A stretch of 64,000 nt of DNA from Geoalkalibacter sp. (GTDB lineage: Bacteria > Desulfobacterota > Desulfuromonadia > Desulfuromonadales > Geoalkalibacteraceae), in the NCBI RefSeq assembly GCF_030605225.1, contig NZ_JAUWAV010000003.1:1-64000 (forward strand), given 5' to 3'. The translations under genes and the position numbers were made by a program. The notes below the pieces were generated by a model. The model saw only the letters and a list, made by a program, of their open reading frames with translations. It ran no database searches and was not told the origin of the DNA. Positions within the stretch are counted from its first letter, which is position 1, and each line of letters begins with the position of its first letter. Below, one piece after another: positions 53,642-63,286 of the stretch.

Positions 53642-55630
53642 GTGGCTATCCGACCCAATAAAAGTGTCGAGAACGTGGAGCGGTGGTTCCGCCTGCGGTT
53701 GCGCCTGGTCGGCGTCCTTTTCCTGGCGGCCTTCGTCGTGGTGGTGGGCCGCGCCTACTATCTGCAGGTGCGCAACGGCGATGTGTGGCAGAAGCGCGCC
53801 GAGCAACAGTTTCAGCGCGCCGTGCCCTTGGCTCCGCAGCGGGGCACCATTTTTGACCGCAATGGCGAGGAAATGGCGGTCAGCCTCGAGAACGATTCCA
53901 TCTATGCCGATCCGGGGCGCCTGAAGGATATCGCGGAAACCGCGCGGCAGCTGGCGCAAGCTCTGGATCTCAAGGCGGCGGATCTGCAGAAAAAGCTCAG
54001 TGGCCCGCGTGGTTTTGTCTGGGTCAAGCGGCGGGTGACGCCGGCGGAAAGCGAGAGAGTCAAGGCTCTGGGGCTGGCCGGTGTCGGATTTATCAAGGAG
54101 CACAAGCGCTATTACCCCAATGCGGAAATCGGCGCCCAGCTGATTGGTTTCACCGGGCTTGATCCGCAGGGTCTCGAAGGGGTGGAATTGGCCTACGATC
54201 AATATCTGCTGGGCGACGGCGGCTATCTGCTGATGGAGCAGGACGCCCTGGGCCGCGGCATGACGGCCGGCAACAATGTCGTGCGCGAAGGCGATCTCGG
54301 TCACAGCCTTTATCTGACCATCGATCGCAACCTGCAATTTCTCGTGGAGAAGGAGCTGGCCGCGCAGGTGCGGGCCATGCGCGCCCGCGCCGGTACGGTG
54401 GTGTTGCTCGATCCGGCCACGGGGCGGGTTTTGGCCATGGCCAGTCAGCCCGATTACAATCCCAATGCCTTCTGGAAATACAAACCGGAGCAGTGGCGCA
54501 ACCGGGCCATTTGCGATTCCTTTGAGCCCGGTTCGACCTTCAAGATTTTCTTGATCGCGGCGGCCCTGGAACAGGGCGTGGTCAAGAAGAACCAGACGAT
54601 TTACTGTGAAAACGGCAAATTTCGCGTCGGCGGACGCACCATCAACGATCATAAGCCCTACAAGAATCTGACGGTGCCGGAGATTCTCAAGGTCAGCTCC
54701 AACATCGGCACGGCCAAGATCGCCAAGTCTTTGGAGCGAGAGCGGTTTCATCATTATATTGAGCGCTTCGGCTTCGGCGCGCCGACGGGAATCGATCTGC
54801 CCGGCGAGGCCGTGGGGCTGGTGCGCAATCCCTCGCAGTGGTTTGAAATTGATTTGGCCGCAATTTCCTTCGGCCAGGGGATCAGCGTCACGCCCATGCA
54901 GTTGGCGGCGGCCACGGCGGCCATCGCCAATGGGGGCACTTTGATGCGTCCCTACCTGGTGGAAAAAATCGTCGATAGCCACGGCCAGGTGGTGCGTCAG
55001 CAGACACCGACGGCGGTGCGCCGCGTCGTGTCGCGGGAAACCGCCGATCTGGTGCGCGAAATGATGGCCGCGGTCACGGAAACCGGCGGCACGGGGACGC
55101 TCGCGGCCGTTCCTGGCTTTCGCGTGGCCGGCAAGACCGGCACGGCGCAGAAGGTTGATCCGGTGACGGGTGGTTACTCGGTGGATAAGCGGGTGTCCTC
55201 CTTTGTCGGTTTTGTTCCCGTCGAAGATCCGAAACTGGTCATGGTGGTGATGCTGGACGAACCCCAGGAGCAGACCTATGGTGGTCTGGTCGCGGCACCA
55301 ATCTTCTCGCGCATCGCCACTCCTGCGCTGATTCATCTGGGCATTTCGCCGACCGCGCCGCGGCAGGAAAGCCCGTTGCCGCCGGTGATCGAGGCACGCA
55401 ATCTGGTGCCTCTGGCGCCGCTGATCGAACCCGCGCCGGGGGGTGAAGGGCCGGGGCGCATGCCGGATCTGACCGGCATGAGTTATCGTCAGGTGCTGCA
55501 AGTCATGGAGCGTACCGGCCTCAATATTCGCCTGGAAGGATCGGGGCGGGTGGTGGAGCAGGTGCCGCGTTACGGTGAGCCGATTCGTTATGATTCCGAG
55601 GTGCGCGTGCGCCTCGCCAGTTCCTCTTAA
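53642..55630 (+). CDS. ftsI: Penicillin-binding protein FtsI (PBP3) with C-terminal PASTA domain
   Basis: Septal peptidoglycan transpeptidase. The 662-residue protein has a membrane anchor (VGVLFLAAFVVVVGRAYYLQ, about 23-42), a dimerisation domain with APQRGTIFDRNG, and the transpeptidase motifs S-x-x-K (EPGSTFKIF), S-x-N (KVSSNIGTAK) and KTG (VAGKTGTAQK). A PASTA domain closes it (about 595-662; MPDLTGMSYRQVLQVMERTG). PASTA on FtsI is seen in Gram-positives and some delta-proteobacteria but not in E. coli. Starts at a GTG after GGAAAGGA. Confidence 0.95.
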   Translation: MAIRPNKSVENVERWFRLRLRLVGVLFLAAFVVVVGRAYYLQVRNGDVWQKRAEQQFQRAVPLAPQRGTIFDRNGEEMAVSLENDSIYADPGRLKDIAETARQLAQALDLKAADLQKKLSGPRGFVWVKRRVTPAESERVKALGLAGVGFIKEHKRYYPNAEIGAQLIGFTGLDPQGLEGVELAYDQYLLGDGGYLLMEQDALGRGMTAGNNVVREGDLGHSLYLTIDRNLQFLVEKELAAQVRAMRARAGTVVLLDPATGRVLAMASQPDYNPNAFWKYKPEQWRNRAICDSFEPGSTFKIFLIAAALEQGVVKKNQTIYCENGKFRVGGRTINDHKPYKNLTVPEILKVSSNIGTAKIAKSLERERFHHYIERFGFGAPTGIDLPGEAVGLVRNPSQWFEIDLAAISFGQGISVTPMQLAAATAAIANGGTLMRPYLVEKIVDSHGQVVRQQTPTAVRRVVSRETADLVREMMAAVTETGGTGTLAAVPGFRVAGKTGTAQKVDPVTGGYSVDKRVSSFVGFVPVEDPKLVMVVMLDEPQEQTYGGLVAAPIFSRIATPALIHLGISPTAPRQESPLPPVIEARNLVPLAPLIEPAPGGEGPGRMPDLTGMSYRQVLQVMERTGLNIRLEGSGRVVEQVPRYGEPIRYDSEVRVRLASSS

Positions 55631-55662
55631 AGCCTTTGACTTTTTTCGGCAGGAATAGGAAA

Positions 55663-57174
55663 ATGCGCGATTCTGTGAAGCTTTCCCAGCTGATTTCGGG
55701 ATTTTGTCCGGCAGGGATCCTGCCGGATCCGCAGATTCGCGCCCTGCATTACGACAGCCGCCGCGTGGAGCCCGGCAGCCTGTTTTTTGCCCTGCGCGGC
55801 GAGAAGGCAGATGGGCATCGGTTCATCGGCCAGGCCGTCGCCCGCGGAGCGGTGGCGGTGGTCATGGAAGAACCCGGGGAGCTTCCCCCCGGCATCGCCG
55901 CTCTGGTGGTGCCCGACAGTCGCGCGGCCCTGGCAGAGGCGGCGGCGGCGTTTTTCGCTGATCCGACCGCCGGGATGTGCGTGGTGGGCGTCACCGGAAC
56001 CAACGGCAAAACCACCACCACCTGGCTGCTCGAAGCGATCCTGACGGCGGCGGGTCGTCGCCCGGCGGTCATGGGCACGGTCAATTATCGGTTCGGCGCG
56101 CTTCAGTTGGCGGCGCCTCATACTACTCCCGAAGCGCTTGAACTCATGCAGGTGGTTTGCGATTTTCGCGCGCGGGGAGCCGACAGCCTGGTGATGGAGG
56201 TTTCCAGTCACGCTCTGCAGCAGCATCGGGCCGATGGGGTGCATTTTTCCGTGGGCGTCTTCACCAATCTGACCCCGGAACACCTTGATTACCACGGCGA
56301 CATGGAAGCCTATTTCGCCAGCAAGAAACGCTTGTTCAGCGATCTGTTGCCGCGCGATGGGGGCCGCGCCGTGATCCATGTCGGGGATGCCTTCGGTCGC
56401 CGCCTTGCCGCCGAGATGCCCGACGCCCTGACCTGCGGCTGTCGGCCGGAGGCCCTGGTCAGGCCGCTGACGGTGGAGCTTTCCCTGGACGGCATCCGTG
56501 CCCGCATTCAGACACCGCGGGGGCATCTGGACATTCGCTCGCGTCTGCTCGGGCAGTTCAACCTGGAAAATCTGCTGTGCGCGGTGGCGGCGGCCGAAGC
56601 GCTGGACCTTCCGCCCGCCGCCATCGAAGCCGGACTGGCTCAGGCGCCTCAGGTGCCCGGGCGCCTGGAGCGGGTGGAAAACCGGCGCGGCGCCGTGATT
56701 CTGGTGGATTATGCGCACACGGGCGATGCCCTGGAGAAAGCCCTGGTCACCGTGCGCGAACTTGACCCGCGTCGGGTTCTGGTGGTCTTCGGCTGCGGCG
56801 GCGACCGCGACCGGCGCAAGCGTCCGGTCATGGGCGCCGTGGCCGCGCGCCACGCCGATCTGGCGGTGGTGACCAGCGACAATCCGCGCAGTGAAAACCC
56901 ACGGGCGATTATCGACGAGATTCTGGCGGGCGTGCGTCAGGCGGGTGCCTCGTTGCTGACGCGCGAAGCGCTGACCACGGCGGGGCAGCGTGGCTACCTG
57001 GTCGAACCGGACCGGCGGCGCGCCATCGAACTGGCCGTTTCCCTTCTGGAGCCCGGCGATGTATTGCTGGTGGCGGGTAAGGGCCACGAAGACTATCAGA
57101 TTGTAGGCAACGAGCGCTTTCATTTCGACGATCGCGAAGAAGTGAAACGCGCTCTTGGGGAGCAGGAGGTATAG
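55663..57174 (+). CDS. murE: UDP-N-acetylmuramoyl-tripeptide synthetase
   Basis: Adds the third residue to UDP-MurNAc-L-Ala-D-Glu. The 503-residue protein has DSRRVEPGSLFFALRG, the ATP loop VGVTGTNGKTTTTWLLE, VMEVSSHALQQHR with the carbamylated-Lys region further on, FTNLTPEHLDYHG, and DNPRSENP. The D-N-P-R motif specifies meso-diaminopimelate rather than lysine. ATG at 55663 has AGGAATAGGA upstream. Followed 3 bp later by murF. Confidence 0.97.
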   Translation: MRDSVKLSQLISGFCPAGILPDPQIRALHYDSRRVEPGSLFFALRGEKADGHRFIGQAVARGAVAVVMEEPGELPPGIAALVVPDSRAALAEAAAAFFADPTAGMCVVGVTGTNGKTTTTWLLEAILTAAGRRPAVMGTVNYRFGALQLAAPHTTPEALELMQVVCDFRARGADSLVMEVSSHALQQHRADGVHFSVGVFTNLTPEHLDYHGDMEAYFASKKRLFSDLLPRDGGRAVIHVGDAFGRRLAAEMPDALTCGCRPEALVRPLTVELSLDGIRARIQTPRGHLDIRSRLLGQFNLENLLCAVAAAEALDLPPAAIEAGLAQAPQVPGRLERVENRRGAVILVDYAHTGDALEKALVTVRELDPRRVLVVFGCGGDRDRRKRPVMGAVAARHADLAVVTSDNPRSENPRAIIDEILAGVRQAGASLLTREALTTAGQRGYLVEPDRRRAIELAVSLLEPGDVLLVAGKGHEDYQIVGNERFHFDDREEVKRALGEQEV

Positions 57175-57177
57175 CTG

Positions 57178-58575
57178 ATGAAACTTGATCTGGCGACGAT
57201 AGCCCGGGTGACGGGCGGAACTCTGCTTCCGCCGGGAGCCGGCGGGACGGTTGAGGGAGTTTCCAGCGACAGCCGCTCCATCGAATCAGGGGAGCTGTTC
57301 GTGCCTCTGCGCGGGGAGAATTTCGACGGCCACGATTTCCTGGTTCAGGCGGCCCGCCGCGGTGCCGCCGCCTGTCTGTCCGAGGAGATCGTCGCCGGGT
57401 TCCCCGTGCCGGTGATTCTGGTGCAGGATACCCTGCGGGCCATGGGTGATCTGGCCGCGGACTGGCGACTGCGCCTTGAGGGCTCCTTGGTGGCGGTGAC
57501 CGGCTCCTCGGGCAAGACCACCACCAAGGAGATGCTCGCCGCGATCCTCGAGCAAACGGGGGCCGGGCTCAAAACCGAGGGCAATTTCAACAACCTCATC
57601 GGGGTCCCCCTGACCCTGTTCAAGCTGCAACCCGAGGAGCATCGCTGGGCGGTCATCGAAATGGGCATGAGCGCCCGCGGCGAAATCGCCCGCTTGGCGG
57701 AGATCGCCCGCCCGCGGATCGGCATCATCACCAACATCGGTCCCGCGCATCTCGAAGTTCTGCAGGGCATCGAGGGGGTGGCGCGGGCCAAGGGCGAACT
57801 CTTTGCCGCCTTGCCGGTCGGCGGCACCGCCATCGTCAACGCCGATGACGCCCGAACCCGCGAATTGCCGGTGGCCAACGGGGTGCGCCGGCTGCTGTTC
57901 GGCGAGAGCGAAGCAGCGCAGGTGCGCGCGCGCGAGATCCGCATTCATGGGCCTGAGGCGGCTTTCACGCTTTGTCTGGACGGAGAGGAAATCCTGGTGC
58001 GCCTGCGCGTGCCGGGGCGCCACAATGTATTGAACGCCCTTGCGGCGGCCGCCGCGGCTCATGCCCTGGGCATCGCGCCGGCTTTGATCGCCCGTGGCCT
58101 GGGGCGCTACCGCCCCATCGCCGGGCGTCTCAATCTGGCCAACCTGCCCGGTGGGGCCCTGCTCATCGACGACAGTTACAATGCCAATCCCCTCTCGGTC
58201 AAAGCGGCCCTGGCCACCCTGGATGAACTGCCGGGCGGCGGGCGGCGCATCGCCGTGCTGGGCGACATGCTGGAGCTTGGGCAGGAGGCCGCCCGCCTGC
58301 ATCGGGAAATCGGCGCCGAGGCGGCGCGGCGCTGCGATCTGCTCATCGTGCTCGGCCAGATGGCGCAGGAACTTGCCGCGGGTGCCCGGGCGGCGGGGAT
58401 GGCCGAGAGTCGGGTGTGGGCCGCGCGCGATCACCAGGAAATCGTCGTCCGCCTGCGCAATATTCTGGAGCGGGGCGACCGGTTACTGGTCAAGGGGTCG
58501 CGGGGCATGAAAATGGAGAAAATCTGTGCACTGCTGCAGGAACGTCAGGAGTTCCGGCTGGCCGTGGTGATCTGA
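57178..58575 (+). CDS. murF: UDP-MurNAc-tripeptide D-alanyl-D-alanine ligase
   Basis: Adds D-Ala-D-Ala to complete the UDP-MurNAc-pentapeptide. The 465-residue protein has [25 protein letters not shown] in pieces, the P-loop [68 protein letters not shown] in pieces, and [23 protein letters not shown] precedes the ATG. Uses D-alanine whose racemase (alr) is also in this window. Confidence 0.97.
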   Translation: MKLDLATIARVTGGTLLPPGAGGTVEGVSSDSRSIESGELFVPLRGENFDGHDFLVQAARRGAAACLSEEIVAGFPVPVILVQDTLRAMGDLAADWRLRLEGSLVAVTGSSGKTTTKEMLAAILEQTGAGLKTEGNFNNLIGVPLTLFKLQPEEHRWAVIEMGMSARGEIARLAEIARPRIGIITNIGPAHLEVLQGIEGVARAKGELFAALPVGGTAIVNADDARTRELPVANGVRRLLFGESEAAQVRAREIRIHGPEAAFTLCLDGEEILVRLRVPGRHNVLNALAAAAAAHALGIAPALIARGLGRYRPIAGRLNLANLPGGALLIDDSYNANPLSVKAALATLDELPGGGRRIAVLGDMLELGQEAARLHREIGAEAARRCDLLIVLGQMAQELAAGARAAGMAESRVWAARDHQEIVVRLRNILERGDRLLVKGSRGMKMEKICALLQERQEFRLAVVI

Positions 58576-58585
58576 GGACGGGTCG

Positions 58586-59662
58586 ATGCTTTATCACCTG
58601 CTGTATCCGCTGCATACCGAATATTCGGCATTCTATGTGTTCCGGTTCATTACCTTCCGGACCATCTATGCGACCATCACCGCCCTGGTGATTTCCTTTC
58701 TCATCGGTCCCTGGCTGATCAACAAGCTCTCGACCCTCCAGATCGGCCAGTCGATTCGCAAGCTCGGCCCCGAGTCCCATTTTAAGAAAGAGGGAACGCC
58801 GACCATGGGCGGTACCCTGATACTGTGCGCCATCGTGCTGCCGACGCTGCTGTGGGCCGATCTGACCAACCTGTACGTGTGGGTGGTACTGCTGGTCACC
58901 CTGGGCTTTGGCATCGTCGGTTTCAGCGACGATCTGCTCAAGGTGCGCAAACGCAACAGCGACGGGCTTTCCGCGCGGGCCAAGATGTTCTGGCTGTTGC
59001 TCATCGCCTTTGCCGCCGGGCTCATCCTCTATGTCTATCCACCCTTTCAGACCACCCTCGGCGTGCCCTTTTTCAAGAACGTGCGCCCCGAACTGGGCCT
59101 TTTTTACATTCCCTTCGCGCTTCTGGTGATCGTCGGCGCCGGCAACGCCGTGAATCTGACGGACGGTCTCGATGGTCTCGCCATCGGCCCCATGATCATC
59201 GCCTCGGGGACCTATCTGCTCTTTGCCTATCTGGCGGGCAACGCGCGGCTCGCTGAATATCTGCAGATCAATCCGGTGCCCGGCGCGGGCGAGCTCTCGA
59301 TTCTCTGTGGGGCGATGGTCGGGGCGGGCTTGGGATTTCTCTGGTTCAACAGCTATCCCGCCCAGGTGTTCATGGGCGATGTGGGCAGCCTGTCCCTGGG
59401 TGGCGCCCTGGGTACCATCGCCGTCATCACCAAGCAGGAGATCGTGCTGGTGATCGTCGGCGGGATTTTTGTCCTTGAGGCGCTCTCGGTGATTTTTCAG
59501 GTGACCTCCTTTCGCCTCTACGGCAAGCGCATCTTCAAGATGGCGCCGATTCATCACCATTTCGAGCTCAAAGGCTGGCCCGAGCCGAAAATCATCGTGC
59601 GTTTCTGGATCATCAGCATCATTCTGGCGCTGGTGTCCCTCTCGACCCTGAAGCTGAGGTAA
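58586..59662 (+). CDS. mraY: Phospho-N-acetylmuramoyl-pentapeptide transferase
   Basis: Transfers phospho-MurNAc-pentapeptide to undecaprenyl phosphate, giving lipid I at the inner membrane. The 358-residue protein has about ten membrane helices, [12 protein letters not shown], the catalytic DD region ([19 protein letters not shown]), [31 protein letters not shown] and the [12 protein letters not shown]-type C-terminal motif with the conserved histidines. Confidence 0.98.
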   Translation: MLYHLLYPLHTEYSAFYVFRFITFRTIYATITALVISFLIGPWLINKLSTLQIGQSIRKLGPESHFKKEGTPTMGGTLILCAIVLPTLLWADLTNLYVWVVLLVTLGFGIVGFSDDLLKVRKRNSDGLSARAKMFWLLLIAFAAGLILYVYPPFQTTLGVPFFKNVRPELGLFYIPFALLVIVGAGNAVNLTDGLDGLAIGPMIIASGTYLLFAYLAGNARLAEYLQINPVPGAGELSILCGAMVGAGLGFLWFNSYPAQVFMGDVGSLSLGGALGTIAVITKQEIVLVIVGGIFVLEALSVIFQVTSFRLYGKRIFKMAPIHHHFELKGWPEPKIIVRFWIISIILALVSLSTLKLR

Positions 59663-59666
59663 GGCC

Positions 59667-61031
59667 GTGAACCCTTATGCCGGAAAAGATGTGGTAATCG
59701 TCGGCGCGGGCCGTACCGGGCTGGCGCTGGTCGGTTATTTTCTGCGCCAGGGGGCCCGCCTGACTCTATCCGACCGGCGGGAAAGGGAGCGCATACCCCA
59801 GGCCGAAACGCTATTGCAGGCCGGGGTTCGTCTGGATTGCGGCGGTCACAGCGAGTCGTTGCTGTGCGCCGCCGATCTCGTGGCGGTCAGCCCCGGCGTG
59901 CCTTTGGATCAGCCGGCTCTGGCGGCGGCCGCGCGCCGCGGCGTGCCGATTCTCGGCGAGATCGAAATTGCCTGGCGCGCGCTCCACGCCCCCTTGGTGG
60001 CCATTACCGGCACCAATGGCAAGTCGACCACCACCACCCTGATCGGCGATATCTTTCAGGCCTGGGGCAAAAAGACTTTTGTCGGCGGCAACCTCGGTCA
60101 GCCGCTCATCGACGCGACCCGCGAGGGCGGTTGGGACTGGCTGGTGGCCGAGTTGTCCTCCTTTCAGCTGGAGGCGGTGGTCGATTTTCGCCCGCGTTTT
60201 GCCCTGCTGCTCAACATCACCGAGGATCACCTCGATCGCTATCCCGACATGGACGGCTATCTGGAAGCCAAGGCGCGGATCTTCGCGCGTCAGCAGCACG
60301 ACGATATCGCCGTGCTCAACCGCGAGGACCCGCTGGTGCTCAGGGCGGCGGCCGAGTGCCGGGCGCGCAAGGTGTTTTTCTCCTCGGCGGAGCTACTCGA
60401 CGAGGGGATGGGCTTTGATGGCGAATTTCTGGTGTGGCGCATGAACGGCCGTGAGGAGCGTTTCGCCGCGGCCGAGCTGCAACTGCGCGGCCTGCACAAC
60501 ATCGAAAATGCCATGGCCGCCCTGATTCCTGCTCTGCTCAGCGGCTGCCCGGCCGAGTTGGCCTGGCAAGCAGTGTGCGCCTTTGGCGGGCTGCCCCATC
60601 GCATGGTGCCGGTGCGCCGCCTCGACGGGGTGATCTGGTACAACGATTCAAAGGCGACCAACGTCGGCAGCGTAGTCAAGAGCCTGGCCGGATTGGCCCA
60701 TCCGGTGACGCTCATCGCCGGCGGCAAGGACAAGGGCGGCGATTATGCCCCCTTGGCGCCCCTGGTGCGTGAGCGCGTGGCGCATCTGATTCTGATCGGC
60801 GAGGCGGCCGCGCGCATCGAAGCCTGTCTTGGCGCCCTGACCCATTGCCTGCGGGCCCGCGACATGGCCGAGGCGGTGCGCCTGGCCCACCAATTGACGC
60901 CTGCCGGGGGCGCGGTGCTGTTGTCCCCGGCCTGTTCCAGCTATGACATGTTCCGTGATTATGAAGAGCGCGGCGATATTTTCGCCGACCTGGTGAACGC
61001 TCTGCCCGAAGGCGAGTCCAAGGCGGTCTAG
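59667..61031 (+). CDS. murD: UDP-N-acetylmuramoylalanine-D-glutamate ligase
   Basis: Adds D-glutamate to UDP-MurNAc-L-Ala. The 454-residue protein has the N-terminal Rossmann VVIVGAGRTGLALVGYFL, SPGVPLDQPAL, the P-loop AITGTNGKSTTTTLIGDI, GGNLGQPLID, ELSSFQLEAVVDFRP, LNITEDHLDRYPDM, GLPHRMVPV, NDSKATNVGSV, IAGGKDKGGDY and LLSPACSSYDMFRDYEERGD. GTG start, 4 bp after mraY. Confidence 0.97.
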   Translation: MNPYAGKDVVIVGAGRTGLALVGYFLRQGARLTLSDRRERERIPQAETLLQAGVRLDCGGHSESLLCAADLVAVSPGVPLDQPALAAAARRGVPILGEIEIAWRALHAPLVAITGTNGKSTTTTLIGDIFQAWGKKTFVGGNLGQPLIDATREGGWDWLVAELSSFQLEAVVDFRPRFALLLNITEDHLDRYPDMDGYLEAKARIFARQQHDDIAVLNREDPLVLRAAAECRARKVFFSSAELLDEGMGFDGEFLVWRMNGREERFAAAELQLRGLHNIENAMAALIPALLSGCPAELAWQAVCAFGGLPHRMVPVRRLDGVIWYNDSKATNVGSVVKSLAGLAHPVTLIAGGKDKGGDYAPLAPLVRERVAHLILIGEAAARIEACLGALTHCLRARDMAEAVRLAHQLTPAGGAVLLSPACSSYDMFRDYEERGDIFADLVNALPEGESKAV

Positions 61032-61033
61032 GG

Positions 61034-62140
61034 ATGACGATGCGACGCGAATTCGATACGACGATTCTGCTTCTGGCGGTGGTGCTCACCTGCTTCGGCG
61101 TCGTCATGGTCTATTCGTCGTCGTCGATCATGGCCGCCAAGCGTTTCGGCGACGATTTCTTCTTCCTCAAGCGCCAGGGAATCTTCGCCGTCGCCGGCTT
61201 TGCCCTGATGGCCGCCGCCATGTACATCGATTACCGCTTCTGGCGCCGTCTGACGGTCGTGGTCATGACCGTCGCGGTGATCCTGCTCGTCGTGGTGCTG
61301 ATTCCGGGGGTTGGCGCCAATGTCGGCGGCGCTTCGCGCTGGTTGCGCCTGCCGGGATTCTCGGTGCAGCCGGCCGAACTCGCCAAACTGGCCATGGTCT
61401 TCTATCTGGCCCATTCCCTGGCGCGCAAGAAGGACAAGATGAAAAGCTTCAAGCTCGGCTTTCTGCCCTACATGCTGGTGCTGGGCTGTCTGCTGGGGTT
61501 GCTGCTGCTGCAGCCCGATCTGGGCAGCGCCATGGTCATCGCCGGTGTGTCCATGGCCATGCTCATGGTCGGCGGGGCGCGGCTGAGCTATCTGTTTTCC
61601 GTGGCCCTGCTCGCCTTGCCGGTTCTCTACATGGCGATCATGCAGGTCGATTACCGGCGGCGGCGCATCCTCGCCTTTCTCGATCCCTGGGAAGATCCCT
61701 ACAATACGGGTTTTCAGATCATCCAGAGCTGGACGGCCTTCGGCCTGGGCGGGGTGCTCGGCAAGGGGCTGGGGGAAGGCCAGCAGAAGCTTTTTTACCT
61801 GCCCGAGGCCCATACGGATTTCATTTTCTCCGTGGTCGGAGAGGAACTTGGCTTTATCGGGGTTCTGATCGTCGCCGCCATGTTCCTGGTGCTCTGTTTG
61901 CGCGGCCTGCGCATCGCGCAGCAGGCAAGCGACGATTACGGGCGCCACCTGGCCTTCGGCCTGACGTTTCTCATCGGCCTGGGCGCCTTCATCAACATGG
62001 GCGTGGTGCTCGGGCTGCTGCCGACCAAGGGGCTGGCCCTGCCGCTGCTCTCCTACGGAGGAACCAGCCTGCTCACCACCTTGTTCGCCATCGGTGTGCT
62101 GCTCAACATCTCGCGCCAGAGCGGGGAGGCCAAGCCATGA
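61034..62140 (+). CDS. ftsW: Septal peptidoglycan glycosyltransferase FtsW
   Basis: A 368-residue SEDS-family polymerase that works with FtsI. About ten membrane helices; motifs VYSSSSIMAAKRFGDDFFFLKRQ in pieces, RWLRLPGFSVQPAELAKLAMVF in pieces, LLLLQPDLGSAMVI, GFQIIQSWTAFGLGGVLGKGLGEGQQKLFYLPEAHTDFIFSVVGEELGF in pieces, with the catalytic Asp in HTDFIF, and LPLLSYGGTSLL. Lies directly after murD and overlaps murG by 4 bp. Confidence 0.96.
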   Translation: MTMRREFDTTILLLAVVLTCFGVVMVYSSSSIMAAKRFGDDFFFLKRQGIFAVAGFALMAAAMYIDYRFWRRLTVVVMTVAVILLVVVLIPGVGANVGGASRWLRLPGFSVQPAELAKLAMVFYLAHSLARKKDKMKSFKLGFLPYMLVLGCLLGLLLLQPDLGSAMVIAGVSMAMLMVGGARLSYLFSVALLALPVLYMAIMQVDYRRRRILAFLDPWEDPYNTGFQIIQSWTAFGLGGVLGKGLGEGQQKLFYLPEAHTDFIFSVVGEELGFIGVLIVAAMFLVLCLRGLRIAQQASDDYGRHLAFGLTFLIGLGAFINMGVVLGLLPTKGLALPLLSYGGTSLLTTLFAIGVLLNISRQSGEAKP

Positions 62141-63213
62141 GGATGCTGCTCGCGGGTGGCGGAACCGGCGGACACCTGTTCCCGGCCGTGGCGTTGGCCG
62201 AACAGCTGCTGCGCGAGGATGCCGGCGCGCAGGTGCTGTTCGTCGGCACCGAGCGCGGTTTGGAAAGCCGCGTGCTGCCGCGTCTCGGCCTGCACCTGCG
62301 CAAGATCGAGATCAGTGGTCTGGTGGGCAAGGGCTGGCGGCACAAGCTGGCCCTGATTCCCCAGTTGGTGAAGAGTCTTTGGCAATCCTGGGTGATCCTG
62401 CGCGAATTCCAGCCCGAGGTGGTGGTCGGCGTCGGCGGTTATGCCTCGGGGCCGGTGCTGGCCATGGCGCGGCTGCTGGGTTATCCGGTGCTGATCCATG
62501 AGCAGAATGCCCGGCCGGGCCTGACCAATCGTCTGTTGGCGCCCTGGGTGCAGCGCATTTGTCTCTCCTTCGCCGAAGCCCAGGAGTTCTTGCGCCGCGC
62601 CTCGGTGGTGGTGACGGGCAATCCGGTGCGTCTGGGCCTGGCCGATTGTCCGCCTCCTCCTCCGGGTCCGCCGCATCTGCTGGTATTCGGCGGGTCGCTG
62701 GGCGCGCGCGCCATCAATGATGCGATGCTCGCCACCCTGCCCGAACTTGCCGACCTGCGGGACAAGATCACCCTGTTGCACCAGACGGGCGAAGAGGATC
62801 TGCAGCGGGTGCGCGACGGCTACCGGGCCGCCGGCTGGAATCCCCAGTGGGTGGTGCCCTTCATCGACGACATGGCCGCGGCTTATCGCCAGGCCCATCT
62901 GGTGCTGTGCCGGGCCGGCGCCACGACCCTGGCCGAACTGACCGCCTGCGGGCGAGCCGCCATTCTGGTGCCCTATCCCTACGCGGCGGGGGATCACCAG
63001 ACGGCCAACGCCCAAGCCCTGGCGGAAAAAGGCGCGGCCTTGCTGCTGCCCCAATCTCAGTTGACCGCGGCGCGTCTCGGGCAACTGCTGCGCGATCTGC
63101 TGGCGGACCTCGACCTTCTGACCTCCATGGCTGGCGCCGCCCATGCCTTGGGCAAACGCGATGCGGCCGCCGCGATCCTCAAGGAATGTCGGGCGATCGC
63201 CGGCAAGAGGTGA
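62137..63213 (+). CDS. murG: UDP-GlcNAc:lipid I N-acetylglucosaminyltransferase
   Basis: Makes lipid II from lipid I at the cytoplasmic face of the membrane. The 358-residue GT-B enzyme has LLAGGGTGGHLFPAVALAEQ with the G-loops, GLESRVLPRLGL, VGVGGYASGPVLAMARLLGYP in pieces, IHEQNARPGLTNRLLAPW, VTGNPVRLGL, VFGGSLGARAIND and the donor-site segment CRAGATTLAELTACGRAAILVPYPYAAGDHQTANA in pieces. ATG overlaps the ftsW stop (ATGA). Confidence 0.97.
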   Translation: MRMLLAGGGTGGHLFPAVALAEQLLREDAGAQVLFVGTERGLESRVLPRLGLHLRKIEISGLVGKGWRHKLALIPQLVKSLWQSWVILREFQPEVVVGVGGYASGPVLAMARLLGYPVLIHEQNARPGLTNRLLAPWVQRICLSFAEAQEFLRRASVVVTGNPVRLGLADCPPPPPGPPHLLVFGGSLGARAINDAMLATLPELADLRDKITLLHQTGEEDLQRVRDGYRAAGWNPQWVVPFIDDMAAAYRQAHLVLCRAGATTLAELTACGRAAILVPYPYAAGDHQTANAQALAEKGAALLLPQSQLTAARLGQLLRDLLADLDLLTSMAGAAHALGKRDAAAAILKECRAIAGKR

Positions 63214-63286
63214 TGAGTGATGGGGAATAGCCGTCTGAAAAATTTTGCGCATCACTGATCGCTTCTGAGAGTTTTTTGGAGAGACC